Origin: Thiohalocapsa sp963695445
Lineage (GTDB): Bacteria > Pseudomonadota > Gammaproteobacteria > Chromatiales > Chromatiaceae
Direction: 5' to 3'
NCBI GenBank assembly: GCA_963695445.1
Contig: CAVOGV010000055.1
Location: 1 to 64,000, forward strand
Length of the DNA: 64,000 bases
This document shows positions 34,987 through 43,037 of this stretch, piece by piece. The notes below the pieces were generated by a model, which worked only from the letters and a program-made list of their open reading frames with translations, was not told the origin of the DNA and did not search any database. The translations under genes and the position numbers were made by a program. Within the stretch, counting starts at the first letter, position 1. Each line of letters starts with the position of its first letter.

Positions 34987-36195
34987 ATGCATCCCGTTGC
35001 CAGCCAACTGCTCCGCAAGCTGCTCGAACAGGCCGACCGCGGCGGACGCCCCACCGTTGCCATCAGCGAACGCTCGGCCCGCGAGTACTTCCAACTCGCG
35101 GCCCCCAGCGACCGTGAGCTCATCCACGCGGCGCTCGCCAACGCCGAGGCGGACGGCGCCGTCACCCTCGACTGGGGCCGCGGCGCGGCCTCCCGCGACC
35201 TGATCCGTATCCGGCTCGCCGACGCCGACCGCCTGGCGGAGCACCTCGGCGCTCCCCGCGCGGCGCAACTGGCCGCCCGGATCGAGCATGACATAGGCCC
35301 CCTGTTGCGCGACGCCCCGGACTGGCTCCGCACCGCCCTCGAAGACGCCCTTGCCCGCTGGCGGCGCGGCGCCAACGCCTTCGGGCTGCCGCCGGCGGAC
35401 ATCGACGCGGCCCGGCGCCTGTTTCGCGTGGCCTGCGCAATCGCGGCCGGCGAGCACCGCGACCTGGACCTGCGCCGCTTCAGCGTCCGCGTCCTCGGCG
35501 ACACCAAGGCAGTGGAGCGGCTGCTTGGACGGCTTGCCGGCCTATTGCGCCGCAACCCCGAATGGGCCGAGATCGATGACGACAATCAGCTGTATCAGGC
35601 CCTGGGCCTGGAGAAATTCCCGCCGGCGGTGTTCATCCGGGGCGCCCTGCGGCTGCGCTATGGCCTTAAGGCCGCGCACGCCCGCGACTGGGACCTGGCG
35701 CTGCTCCAGCCCTACGTCGCCATCGCCCCGGACGCCGTCCACGCCGTCAATATCGGCGCCACCCCACCCTACCTGCTCACCATCGAGAATCTCGCGAGCT
35801 TCCAGCGCCAGGTCCGCGAGGTGGTCGATGGCGGCCTCGTGCTCTACACGGCTGGCTTCCCGGCACCAGCGCTGGTGCGCTTCATCGGCAGGCTCGACGC
35901 CGTGTTGCCCCTGAGCTGCCCATTCTTCCACTGGGGTGATCGCGACCCCGGCGGCCTTGAGATCCTGCGCGCGGTCGCCGCCGCCTGTCCGCGGCATCCG
36001 CTGCAACCGCACCTGATGCACCGGCCCGCGCCGGACTGCCCGCCCTTCACCAGCGACGAGATCCGCCGGCTGCGGCGCATCGCCGACACGGACAGCACCG
36101 TCGCCGTCCACGCCCGCCGCTGGCTCGACGCCGATCTGGGCCGCCTGGAGCAAGAGGCAATCGATCCGGAGGCACCGTTGGCCATTCCGCCCTGA
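34987..36195 (+). CDS. jetD: Wadjet Toprim nuclease subunit JetD
   Basis: 402 residues from ATG 34987; a start at 34936, overlapping jetC by 20 bases, is also possible. The C-terminal Toprim domain has its Glu267 in LTIENLASF and Asp318/Asp320 in HWGDRDPGG, the metal ligands of the nuclease. The N-terminal half is a DNA/JetC-binding helical domain (REYFQLAAP, LLRKLLEQA). JetD cleaves DNA once JetABC has enclosed a small circle. With intact catalytic residues the operon is likely active. Confidence 0.93.
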   Translation: MHPVASQLLRKLLEQADRGGRPTVAISERSAREYFQLAAPSDRELIHAALANAEADGAVTLDWGRGAASRDLIRIRLADADRLAEHLGAPRAAQLAARIEHDIGPLLRDAPDWLRTALEDALARWRRGANAFGLPPADIDAARRLFRVACAIAAGEHRDLDLRRFSVRVLGDTKAVERLLGRLAGLLRRNPEWAEIDDDNQLYQALGLEKFPPAVFIRGALRLRYGLKAAHARDWDLALLQPYVAIAPDAVHAVNIGATPPYLLTIENLASFQRQVREVVDGGLVLYTAGFPAPALVRFIGRLDAVLPLSCPFFHWGDRDPGGLEILRAVAAACPRHPLQPHLMHRPAPDCPPFTSDEIRRLRRIADTDSTVAVHARRWLDADLGRLEQEAIDPEAPLAIPP

Positions 36196-36317
36196 CCATT
36201 ACGCCGCTCCAAGAGCCGAGGCAAACATTCTGATCATCAATGGGGTGCGATAACTTAGGGCGGACCTTGTTCAGAGATCGGGCGCAGCGGGCGCACCTCA
36301 GCGACAGCCCACGTTTT

Positions 36318-36566
36318 TTACAAAGCAAGCTCTCCTTGCTCGCTGGTATCCGTCTCCTTTTGGGGGCGTCCCAGTATCCGCTTCCGGGTTCGCCGACCGA
36401 GCATGGCGGCGATCTGCCGCTTGAACTTGGGGCGGCCGAGCACGAAGCCGGCATTGGTGCGGTCGTGCGTGCGCTGGAGCGGTTCGTCGCCCAGCTCGTC
36501 CTTGAAGCGGTCTTCGCACAGTCCGCCGCTACGCTGATAGGTGCGTTTGATGGCCTGATCGACCAT
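36318..36566 (-). pseudogene. C-terminal remnant of a REP-associated (IS200-like) transposase
   Basis: 82 residues ending the family way: GFVLGRPKFKRQIAAMLGRR and GRPQKET, the tail of REP-associated tyrosine transposases. The Tyr and HUH catalytic part is missing, so only the 3' end is left. It lies between the Wadjet operon and the Phd/PIN module and may explain the REP-like palindromes at 3162-3406. Confidence 0.55.
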
Positions 36567-36602
36567 CTGCTTGCTCCAGCCCCGCCGACGCTTGGCGCTG
36601 GC

Positions 36603-36623
36603 GCTTGGCCAAGCTGGCCAAGC
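36603..36623. promoter_or_regulatory. Palindromic operator upstream of the Phd/PIN module
   Basis: GCTTGGCCA, AGC, TGGCCAAGC: a nine-base inverted repeat with a three-base centre, 39 bases before the antitoxin ATG. Phd-type antitoxins repress their own promoters from such sites. An AT-richer stretch (GAGTTATGATCG) follows and could be the -10 region. Confidence 0.65.
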
Positions 36624-36662
36624 GAGTTATGATCGCGCGAGCAGTGATTACTGGAGCCTCCC

Positions 36663-36899
36663 ATGCAAGTCAATATGCTCGAAGCCAAGAATCAACTCTC
36701 GAAACTGGTCAAGGCGGCCGTCTCCGGCGAGGAAGTCATCATCGCCAGCAACGGCCAGGCCCAAGTCCGGCTGGTGCCCTGCGCAGACTCTCCGGGGTTG
36801 CGGCATTGGGGCAGGTTGGCCGGACAATTGGCGGACACCGACCAGGCATTCAGTGAAGGAGCAGATGCAGAAGTGGGCAAGCTGTTTGGTGTCCAATGA
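36663..36899 (+). CDS. Phd/YefM-family antitoxin
   Basis: 78 residues, starting MQVNMLEAKNQLSKLVKAAVSGEEVIIASNGQ, the Phd fold of DNA-binding antitoxins. The start has GGAG six bases away. Four-base overlap (ATGA) with the PIN toxin gene makes a compact translationally coupled module. Confidence 0.9.
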   Translation: MQVNMLEAKNQLSKLVKAAVSGEEVIIASNGQAQVRLVPCADSPGLRHWGRLAGQLADTDQAFSEGADAEVGKLFGVQ

Positions 36900-37270
36900 G
36901 ATTGCTGCTCGACACGCAGGTGATGCTGTGGTGGCTGCTGGGCGACCAGCGCCTGCGGCGGGAGACACGCGAGTTGATGGCAACAACCGCCTGCATGATC
37001 TCCGTCGCCAGCATCTGGGAGGTCGCCATCAAGCACCGCATCGGCAAGCTGCCGATCGATCCGGTTAGGTTCCGCGACCACAGTCTTTCCGTAGGCGCCG
37101 CGCTGTTGGCGATCAATGATGCGCATGCCATCGAGACGGCCGGGCTTCCCGGCATCCATGAAGACCCGTTCGACCGGTTGATGATTGCCCAAGCGCGCAT
37201 CGAAGGTCTGACGGCAGTCTCGTCCGACACTCGCTGGAGCGAATATAGCGTTGCGCTGCATCGGCCATAG
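36896..37270 (+). CDS. PIN-domain ribonuclease toxin (VapC)
   Basis: 124 residues with the PIN acidic residues Asp6 (LLLDTQ), Glu42 (IWEVAIK), Asp93 (PFDRLMIAQA) and Asp111 (SSDTRW), all kept. VapC toxins are Mg-dependent endoribonucleases that cut tRNA or rRNA. Together with the upstream antitoxin it is an intact module, in contrast to the broken ones at 28.3-28.9 kb. Confidence 0.93.
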   Translation: MRLLLDTQVMLWWLLGDQRLRRETRELMATTACMISVASIWEVAIKHRIGKLPIDPVRFRDHSLSVGAALLAINDAHAIETAGLPGIHEDPFDRLMIAQARIEGLTAVSSDTRWSEYSVALHRP

Positions 37271-37396
37271 GTGCTTATCGACGGCGGACCGTTACAGCAG
37301 GCGGCTTCGACGATGCGGAAAGTGCGGACGTACCGTCTTCGCGGTTGAGCGGGCGTCGGCTGGTCTTCAGGCGTTGGCCCCAACGGCAGGAGAGAC

Positions 37397-38350
37397 TTGT
37401 TGCGATTCCTCCTTCGAGAACCATTGGTCCATTTCCTGCTGCTCGGCGCCCTGCTGTTCGCGCTGGACGCCTGGCTGCGCCCGGTGCCGGTTGCCGACGC
37501 GGGCGGTGAGATCGTCGTCAGCGAGGGGCGCATCCGTAATCTGGCCCAGGGCTTTCGGCGCACCTGGCAGCGTCCGCCGACGCGCACGGAACTGGAAGGG
37601 CTGATTCAGGACTACATCCGCGAGGAGGTGCTCTATCGCGAGGCCATCGCGCTGGGTCTGGATCAGGACGACACCATCATCCGGCGGCGATTGCGGCAAA
37701 AGATGGAGTTTGTCTCCGACAATGCGGCGGCGTTGACGACACCTGGCGATCAGGACCTGGCCGACTGGCTCGCGGCACACCCGGATGCATTCCGCACGGA
37801 GCCGCAGGCGACCTTCGCCCAGATCTACCTGGACCCGCGCCGGCACGGCGAACGCCTGGATGCCGACGCGCGGCAACTCATTGACCAGCTAAACCGCCCT
37901 GCGCAGTCCGATCAGGCGGCATTGGCAACCGGCGACGGGCTGCGGATGCTCGATCCCCGCTATGACGACCTGGCGCAAAGCGAGGTCGCTCGGCTCTTCG
38001 GTGCGGGCTTTGCGCGGGCGTTGTTCGAGCAGCCGGTCGGACCTTGGGTAGGACCCATCGACTCCGGTTACGGCAGTCATCTGGTCCAGCTCGAATCCAT
38101 GACGCCGGGCGGGGTAGCCGCAATGGAGGATGTCCGGCCTTTGTTGGAGCGGGAATGGGCCAATGCGAAACGCAAGGCGGTCGGCGAGGCCATGTATGCG
38201 GAGCTCCTCGCGAAATATCAGGTGACGGTCAATTTGCCCCAAGGCCTGAACGAGGGCCTGAGCGAGGCCAGCGCCGGAACGGAGCCGGAGACGCCGGCTG
38301 CAACCGGCAACGCCAGCCCGATCCAGTCGCCGAGGACGGCCACGCCATGA
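37397..38350 (+). CDS. Membrane-anchored parvulin-type peptidyl-prolyl isomerase
   Basis: 317 residues with one N-terminal membrane segment (HFLLLGALLFALDAWL) and a parvulin-like C-terminal region with FAQIYLDP, LFGAGFARALFEQPVGPW and SGYGSHLVQL. Related to SurA/PpiD periplasmic folding factors. No ATG starts the frame; TTG at 37397 or 37400 follows AGGAG. It ends ATGA, overlapping the HupE-like gene, a pairing seen elsewhere, so it may help fold the Ala/Pro-rich HupE periplasmic part. Confidence 0.85.
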   Translation: MLRFLLREPLVHFLLLGALLFALDAWLRPVPVADAGGEIVVSEGRIRNLAQGFRRTWQRPPTRTELEGLIQDYIREEVLYREAIALGLDQDDTIIRRRLRQKMEFVSDNAAALTTPGDQDLADWLAAHPDAFRTEPQATFAQIYLDPRRHGERLDADARQLIDQLNRPAQSDQAALATGDGLRMLDPRYDDLAQSEVARLFGAGFARALFEQPVGPWVGPIDSGYGSHLVQLESMTPGGVAAMEDVRPLLEREWANAKRKAVGEAMYAELLAKYQVTVNLPQGLNEGLSEASAGTEPETPAATGNASPIQSPRTATP

Positions 38351-39363
38351 GCAGGATCGCAGGCATCGCCTGCGCCGGCCTGATTCTGCTCGCCGCACTG
38401 GTGCCCTCAAGGCTACCCGCCCACGAGCTGCAACCAGGCTTTTTGGAGTTGCGCGAGGTCGCCCCCGGCCGCTACGAGACGCTCTGGAAGCAGCCCTCCG
38501 TCGCCGGCGGCGAGCGCATGCAGATCACACCAGTGTTTCCGCCCCACTGCCGGCAGGTCGGCGAGGCCCGCACCGAGCGGGCGGGGACGGCCTGGCTCAC
38601 CACGGCCCGGATCAGTTGCGACCAGGGGCTCGCCGGCCAGACCATCCTGATGGAAGGGCTCGATGCCTACGCCACCGACGTGCTGTTGCGCGTGCAGCAT
38701 GCGGACGAGACGGTCGAGACGCATGTGCTCAAACCCCTGGACCCGGCGGTGACGCTGCGCGAGCCCGGCGACGCGGGCCGCGGTGCCGGCGCCTATCTCT
38801 ACCTCGGCATCGAGCACATCCTGCTCGGTGTCGATCATCTGCTGTTCGTGCTCGGGCTGCTGCTGATCGTCGCCAATCGCTGGATGCTGGTGAAGACCAT
38901 CACCGCCTTCACGCTCGCCCACAGTCTGACGCTGGCGGTCGCGACCTTCGGTATCGCGCGCGTCGCGCCCGAGCCGCTGAATGCCGCCATCGCGCTGTCG
39001 ATCCTGTTCCTCGGGCCGGAGATCGTGCGGACCTGGCGTGGCCAGACCAGCTTCACCATTCGTCATCCCTGGGTGGTGGCCTTCGCCTTCGGTCTGCTGC
39101 ACGGCTTCGGCTTTGCCAGCGGGCTCGCGGCGCTGGGCCTGCCCCAGGGCGAGATCCCGCTCGCGCTGCTGTTGTTCAACGTCGGGGTCGAGATCGGGCA
39201 GCTCGGGTTCGTGCTGCTGGTGCTGTTGTTGCTGCGATCGTTCCGCTTGCTCGAAATCCACTGGCCGCGACCGGTCGCGCGCCTGCCGGGCTATCTGGTC
39301 GGTACCCTTGGCGCCTACTGGACCATCCAGCGCGTCGCTATCCTGTTGCGGGGCCTTTTGTGA
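38347..39363 (+). CDS. HupE/UreJ-2 family membrane protein with periplasmic N-domain
   Basis: 338 residues: a signal peptide (LILLAALVPSRLPAHE), an extracytoplasmic beta-rich domain (about 25-150), then about six membrane helices with YLYLGIEHILLGVDHLLFVLGLLL, HSLTLAVATFG and AFAFGLLHGFGFASG, the HupE/UreJ_2 signature with His in the first helix. HupE-type proteins are implicated in nickel or cobalt uptake. It overlaps the isomerase gene by four bases. Confidence 0.88.
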   Translation: MSRIAGIACAGLILLAALVPSRLPAHELQPGFLELREVAPGRYETLWKQPSVAGGERMQITPVFPPHCRQVGEARTERAGTAWLTTARISCDQGLAGQTILMEGLDAYATDVLLRVQHADETVETHVLKPLDPAVTLREPGDAGRGAGAYLYLGIEHILLGVDHLLFVLGLLLIVANRWMLVKTITAFTLAHSLTLAVATFGIARVAPEPLNAAIALSILFLGPEIVRTWRGQTSFTIRHPWVVAFAFGLLHGFGFASGLAALGLPQGEIPLALLLFNVGVEIGQLGFVLLVLLLLRSFRLLEIHWPRPVARLPGYLVGTLGAYWTIQRVAILLRGLL

Positions 39364-39449
39364 GATCTGCCATGAAATTGCGGAACTCGCGATGAACTCC
39401 GTGATCAACGCGGGCAAGCACCCGATGACCGGCAGCGGTCTGCGACTCC

Positions 39450-40019
39450 GTGTTGGGTGTCGTCTTGTGGCTCTGCTGCGCCGCGGCCTGGGCGCACGAT
39501 GAGACGGGCCAGGCAGCCGGCTTCTTGTCGGGGCTGTCGCACCCGGTCTCGGGGATGGACCATGTACTCGCGATGGTCGCGGTCGGACTCTGGGGCGCGG
39601 TGCTCGGTCCGCCCGCGATCTGGGTGCTGCCGGTGGCCTTTCCGCTGGTGATGGCCCTCGGTGGCCTGATGGGGCTGCTGGGTTTCCCGCTGCCGGGCGT
39701 CGAGATCGGCATCGCGCTGTCGGCGCTGGTCCTGGGGGTCATGGTGCTGGCGGAGCTGCGACCGCCGCTGTGGCTCGCCGCGGTGGTGGTCTCGCTGTTC
39801 GCGATCTTCCACGGCCATGCGCACGGTCGCGAGCTGCCCGAGGGCACGAGCGCGCTGCTGTACAGCCTCGGATTCGTGATCGCGACCGGTCTGTTGCATG
39901 CGCTCGGCATCCTGCTCGGGGTCGCGCATCGCTGGGAGGCCGGGCGCCGACTCGTGCGGACAGCCGGCGGCGGCGTCGCGCTGGCCGGTGTCTTTTTCCT
40001 GTGGCGGGCCGTGACATGA
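39450..40019 (+). CDS. hupE: HupE/UreJ nickel-permease-like protein
   Basis: 189 residues with six membrane helices; AWAHDETGQAAGF is the mature N-terminus and HPVSGMDHVLAMVAVGLWG the conserved HupE motif, with FAIFHGHAHGRELPEG in the middle. The start is doubtful: GTG at 39450 gives a hydrophobic start with no basic residues, whereas an ATG at 39391 in another frame supplies a basic leader (GLRLRVGCRLVALL), so a frameshift near 39470 is possible. The stop overlaps the next start (ATGA). Confidence 0.85.
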   Translation: MLGVVLWLCCAAAWAHDETGQAAGFLSGLSHPVSGMDHVLAMVAVGLWGAVLGPPAIWVLPVAFPLVMALGGLMGLLGFPLPGVEIGIALSALVLGVMVLAELRPPLWLAAVVVSLFAIFHGHAHGRELPEGTSALLYSLGFVIATGLLHALGILLGVAHRWEAGRRLVRTAGGGVALAGVFFLWRAVT

Positions 40020-40624
40020 ACATCCGCCATGCACGCCGGCTGCTATTGGTCAGCGCTTGTGTGCTGGCCTCTCCGGCGCAAGCCCATCTGGTGCAGACGG
40101 GCTTCGGTGACTTCTACGACGGGCTCGCCCATGTCGCGCTGACCCCGGCCGATCTGCTCCTCGTCATTGCCGTGGCGCTGCTCGCCGGCCAGCGGGGCAC
40201 GCTGGCCGCGCGGTGGACGCTGTTCGCGCTGCCGGTCGCCTGGCTCGTGGGCGGCCTCATCGGCACACGGATGCCGGACGAGACCACGCTGCCGGTGCTG
40301 ACCACGCTCAGCTTCGGGGTGGCCGGGATCTTCGTCGTGTTCGACGCCAGAGTGCCTGCCGCCGTGGTTGCCGGCTTCGGGCTGGCCGTCGGGCTGGTGC
40401 ACGGTATCGTCAACGGCGCCACGCTGTCGCCGACCGGTGCCAGCCTGCTCGGCCTGGCCGGCGCGGTGAGCGCGGTGTTCTGCCTGTTCGCCATGCTCTC
40501 GGCGCAAGTGACGACCTTGCAGGCGGGCTGGACGCGCATCGCCGTGCGTGCCGTCGGAAGCTGGATCGCCGCCGCCGGTCTGCTGATGCTCGGCTGGCTC
40601 GCGCGGCCGTTGGTTGCGAGCTGA
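40016..40624 (+). CDS. Second HupE/UreJ-like membrane protein
   Basis: 202 residues with a signal peptide (LLLVSACVLASPAQAH) and a HupE-like core: GFGDFYDGLAHVALTPADLLLVIAVALLAG and GLAVGLVHGIVNGATL. Similar in layout to the upstream gene, so this operon holds three related membrane proteins. The start overlaps the preceding stop. Substrate probably a divalent metal. Confidence 0.85.
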   Translation: MNIRHARRLLLVSACVLASPAQAHLVQTGFGDFYDGLAHVALTPADLLLVIAVALLAGQRGTLAARWTLFALPVAWLVGGLIGTRMPDETTLPVLTTLSFGVAGIFVVFDARVPAAVVAGFGLAVGLVHGIVNGATLSPTGASLLGLAGAVSAVFCLFAMLSAQVTTLQAGWTRIAVRAVGSWIAAAGLLMLGWLARPLVAS

Positions 40625-40680
40625 GCCGAGGTGTCGGTCTTGCTTGCAGATTGTGCAAGCGGTGCTGTTTGCTGCTCTCG

Positions 40681-40725
40681 GCGGACTGAACTCCGCCTCC
40701 CCAGGGCGAGCCGACTTCAGTTGGC
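40681..40725. repeat. TTCAGT-centred palindromes, second cluster
   Basis: GCGGACTGAACTCCGC (40681-40696) is identical to the unit at 20421-20436, and GCCGACTTCAGTTGGC (40710-40725) differs from 20506-20521 by one base. CTGGGG follows the second unit in both clusters. It lies 25 bases from the truncated end of the efflux lipoprotein gene. Confidence 0.85.
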
Positions 40726-40750
40726 ATCTGGGGCCTTGGACTTTAGGAGG

Positions 40751-41240
40751 CTAGCAGCCATAACCTGAAACGTTCGGGTTATAATTGAGAGCCGCCTGGC
40801 TTCGATACTTGCCCCAGAAATCCAGCTCCCAAGTCGCGCCGACCCCGATCTGGCGCGTCACGATATCGGATTCGGAGGCGAGCAGTCCAGGAACCTTGGA
40901 CTGGTACGCGATAGACCCGCTCAGTGCCTGCTGCTGGGGGAATTGAGCGCCAATCGCGATGTTCAGCTGTGCCTGTGCCTGAAGCACCCGGACCCCAGCC
41001 ACCTGCAGATTCGGGTTGATGCGGTACGCCAACTCCACGAGGGTGATCAGCGTTGGGCTGCCCAAAGACCGCCACCAGTCTCGGTTTGCAGCGCTCTCTT
41101 CGGCCCGGATGCCACCTCCTTGCTCGCGCCAGCTCGGGTTGACCGCGGCGTCTGGCTTGACGAAGTCGGGGCCGACCGTGCAGGCGGCCAATGGAAGTAC
41201 CGCTAACACTAGCGGTCGGAATCGTCTCTTACTTCTCACG
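40751..41240 (-). pseudogene. Truncated NodT/OprM-type outer-membrane efflux lipoprotein
   Basis: From GTG 41240 the product is 162 residues, a third of the usual 480. The lipobox LAVLPLAACTVGPDF and the first helical part (WWRSLGSPTLITLVELAYRINPNLQVAGVRVLQAQAQL) are clear, with TWELDFWGKYRSQAAL near the end. It then stops after SGYGC, next to the repeat cluster at 40681-40725. The two membrane-fusion and RND genes normally beside it are absent, so the pump has been lost. Confidence 0.82.
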
Positions 41241-41826
41241 CAGAACCCACTTTCGGCGCCGGCGCTGATCGGTATGGTCGCGGCGTAACTAATCGGCTCC
41301 GTCGCACCCATGGCGCTAGTGGTTGTGGCATCTCGATTCTCGCTCTGCGAAAGCCGGGCCTCCGTCCGCGGACGCACCGGCATGTGTTCGCCATCGATCC
41401 CGGGTGTCATCGAGACTGAGCCCAGGACCAAACCGTTCCGGCTGTGGTCAAAAAATTTTCGCTCTCGAGCAAGGATCGAGATTCCGGCTAGCCGATACCA
41501 CCATACGGTCTCGTGCCACTTTGCCACATTTCCCGTTGCTTTCGGAGTCCGGGCAGCAGCAAGCAGAGTCATGACGAAGGCGGTAGAGCAGTTTTTGGTT
41601 ATCATCGCGGCCGGGCCTTCCGCTTTGCTCATCGCTTTGATTCCACCTTGGCTAGGCCTTCGGCCCTTCGGGCGATCATGAGAACTGATTTGTTCGGTGT
41701 CGCTCCCGCGTCTGTCTGAGTGAATCCAGCCAAGTGAGTCGATGGACGAAGGCTGCGCCAAATCCGGATAGACACCGCCGGAATCGGTGTCCGGTCCGCT
41801 TGCTGTCACAACACAGGAGACCTCGC
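41241..41826. other. Intergenic between the broken efflux gene and caxA/chaA
   Basis: About 590 bases without a supported gene. The open frame continuing from the efflux gene has no family similarity. No clear repeat or hairpin. Confidence 0.4.
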
Positions 41827-42993
41827 ATGCGACGGGAGCAACCCAAAGGGAACAGTCCCCTTGATCTAGCAGTCGCTCTCAAATCCGGGTTGCGGGCTGA
41901 ATCGGGCCTACTCCTCGTGATCACGACGCTTTTACTCTTCATTGCCTTCGGCAAAGACTGGCTCGCCAATCTGGGCAACCCCGCCTGGCTGGCCTTCATG
42001 CTTCTGTGGCTATTCGGCGCCGTGCTGGTCGCGTCCTTGCGGGTGGTGCATCACGCGGAATGTCTTGCCGTCCGGCTCGGCGAACCCTACGGCACCCTGA
42101 TTTTGACACTCTCCGTGACCTTCATCGAGGTGGCGATGATCTCGGCCCTGATGCTCAACGCGGGCAACAACCCCACCCTGGGTCGGGACGCCATGTTCGC
42201 GGTGGTCATGATCGTGCTCAACGGCATTGTCGGTCTGTCACTGCTGCTGGGCGCACTTCGCTATCGGGAGCAGAGCTATAACCTGCAGGGAGCCAGCGCC
42301 TATCTGAGCGTCATCATCCCGCTGACGGTGTTTAGCCTGGTGTTACCCGACGTTACGGTCTCGACCCCTGGGCCTACCTTCGATAGCTTTCAGTCAGAGT
42401 TCGTCATCCTGATTTCTATCTCGCTCTACGTGACTTTTCTGTTCATTCAGACGTCCCGCCATGCGGGCTATTTCAACGACGTCAGCGAGGCCGCCGTGAC
42501 AGAGGCTAACCAGAACGGGGATCGAGCGGACGCGCCCGCGGCTTCCATCGCCTTCCACGCGTTGCTCTTGCTGGCCTACCTGGTACCGGTGGTGGTTCTG
42601 GCGGAAGACCTGGCGATCCCTCTAGAACAGGCCATCGCCGTCTTGGACCTGCCTGTGGCGCTTGGCGGAATCAGCATCGCCGCCTTGGTGCTGGCACCCG
42701 AGGGCATGGGGGCCATACGTGCCTCGATGCGCAATCGCCTGCAGCGCGCGGTGAATATCGCGCTAGGATCAGTGCTCGCCACCATTGGGCTGACGGTGCC
42801 CGCGGTGCTTGCTGTCAGCTTGTACACAGGCAAAGAGGTCCAGCTGGGGCTGAGCTACGCCCACGCTGTGCTGCTGTTCGTGACCCTTGCCGTGTCCATC
42901 CTGACGTTCTCCAGCGCCCGAACCAATCTGCTCCAGGGTGCCGTGCATCTGATCTTGTTCCTGATCTACTTGATGCTCGTCTTCGCCCCTTGA
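41827..42993 (+). CDS. Ca2+/H+ (or Na+/H+) antiporter, ChaA/CaxA type
   Basis: 388 residues, about eleven membrane helices, with the two alpha-repeat motifs: GEPYGTLILTLSVTFIEVAMI in the first half and APEGMGAIRASMRNRLQRAVNIALGSVLATIGLT in the second, holding the ion-binding acidic residues. It exports calcium or sodium in exchange for protons. The ATG at 41827 has AGGAGA seven bases upstream. Convergent with the antiporter gene at 43038-44886. Confidence 0.92.
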   Translation: MRREQPKGNSPLDLAVALKSGLRAESGLLLVITTLLLFIAFGKDWLANLGNPAWLAFMLLWLFGAVLVASLRVVHHAECLAVRLGEPYGTLILTLSVTFIEVAMISALMLNAGNNPTLGRDAMFAVVMIVLNGIVGLSLLLGALRYREQSYNLQGASAYLSVIIPLTVFSLVLPDVTVSTPGPTFDSFQSEFVILISISLYVTFLFIQTSRHAGYFNDVSEAAVTEANQNGDRADAPAASIAFHALLLLAYLVPVVVLAEDLAIPLEQAIAVLDLPVALGGISIAALVLAPEGMGAIRASMRNRLQRAVNIALGSVLATIGLTVPAVLAVSLYTGKEVQLGLSYAHAVLLFVTLAVSILTFSSARTNLLQGAVHLILFLIYLMLVFAP

Positions 42994-43010
42994 CTGCGGC
43001 TCATTAACAG

Positions 43011-43028
43011 CGGCGGACGAATCCGCCG
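43011..43028. terminator. Hairpin between two convergent antiporter genes
   Basis: CGGCGGA, a four-base loop, TCCGCCG: a seven-base perfect stem, 17 bases after the ChaA-type gene's stop and in front of the minus-strand stop at 43038. The following T-rich stretch is lacking, so termination may not be intrinsic; usable from either side. Confidence 0.45.
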
Positions 43029-43037
43029 AGGGCCTGG

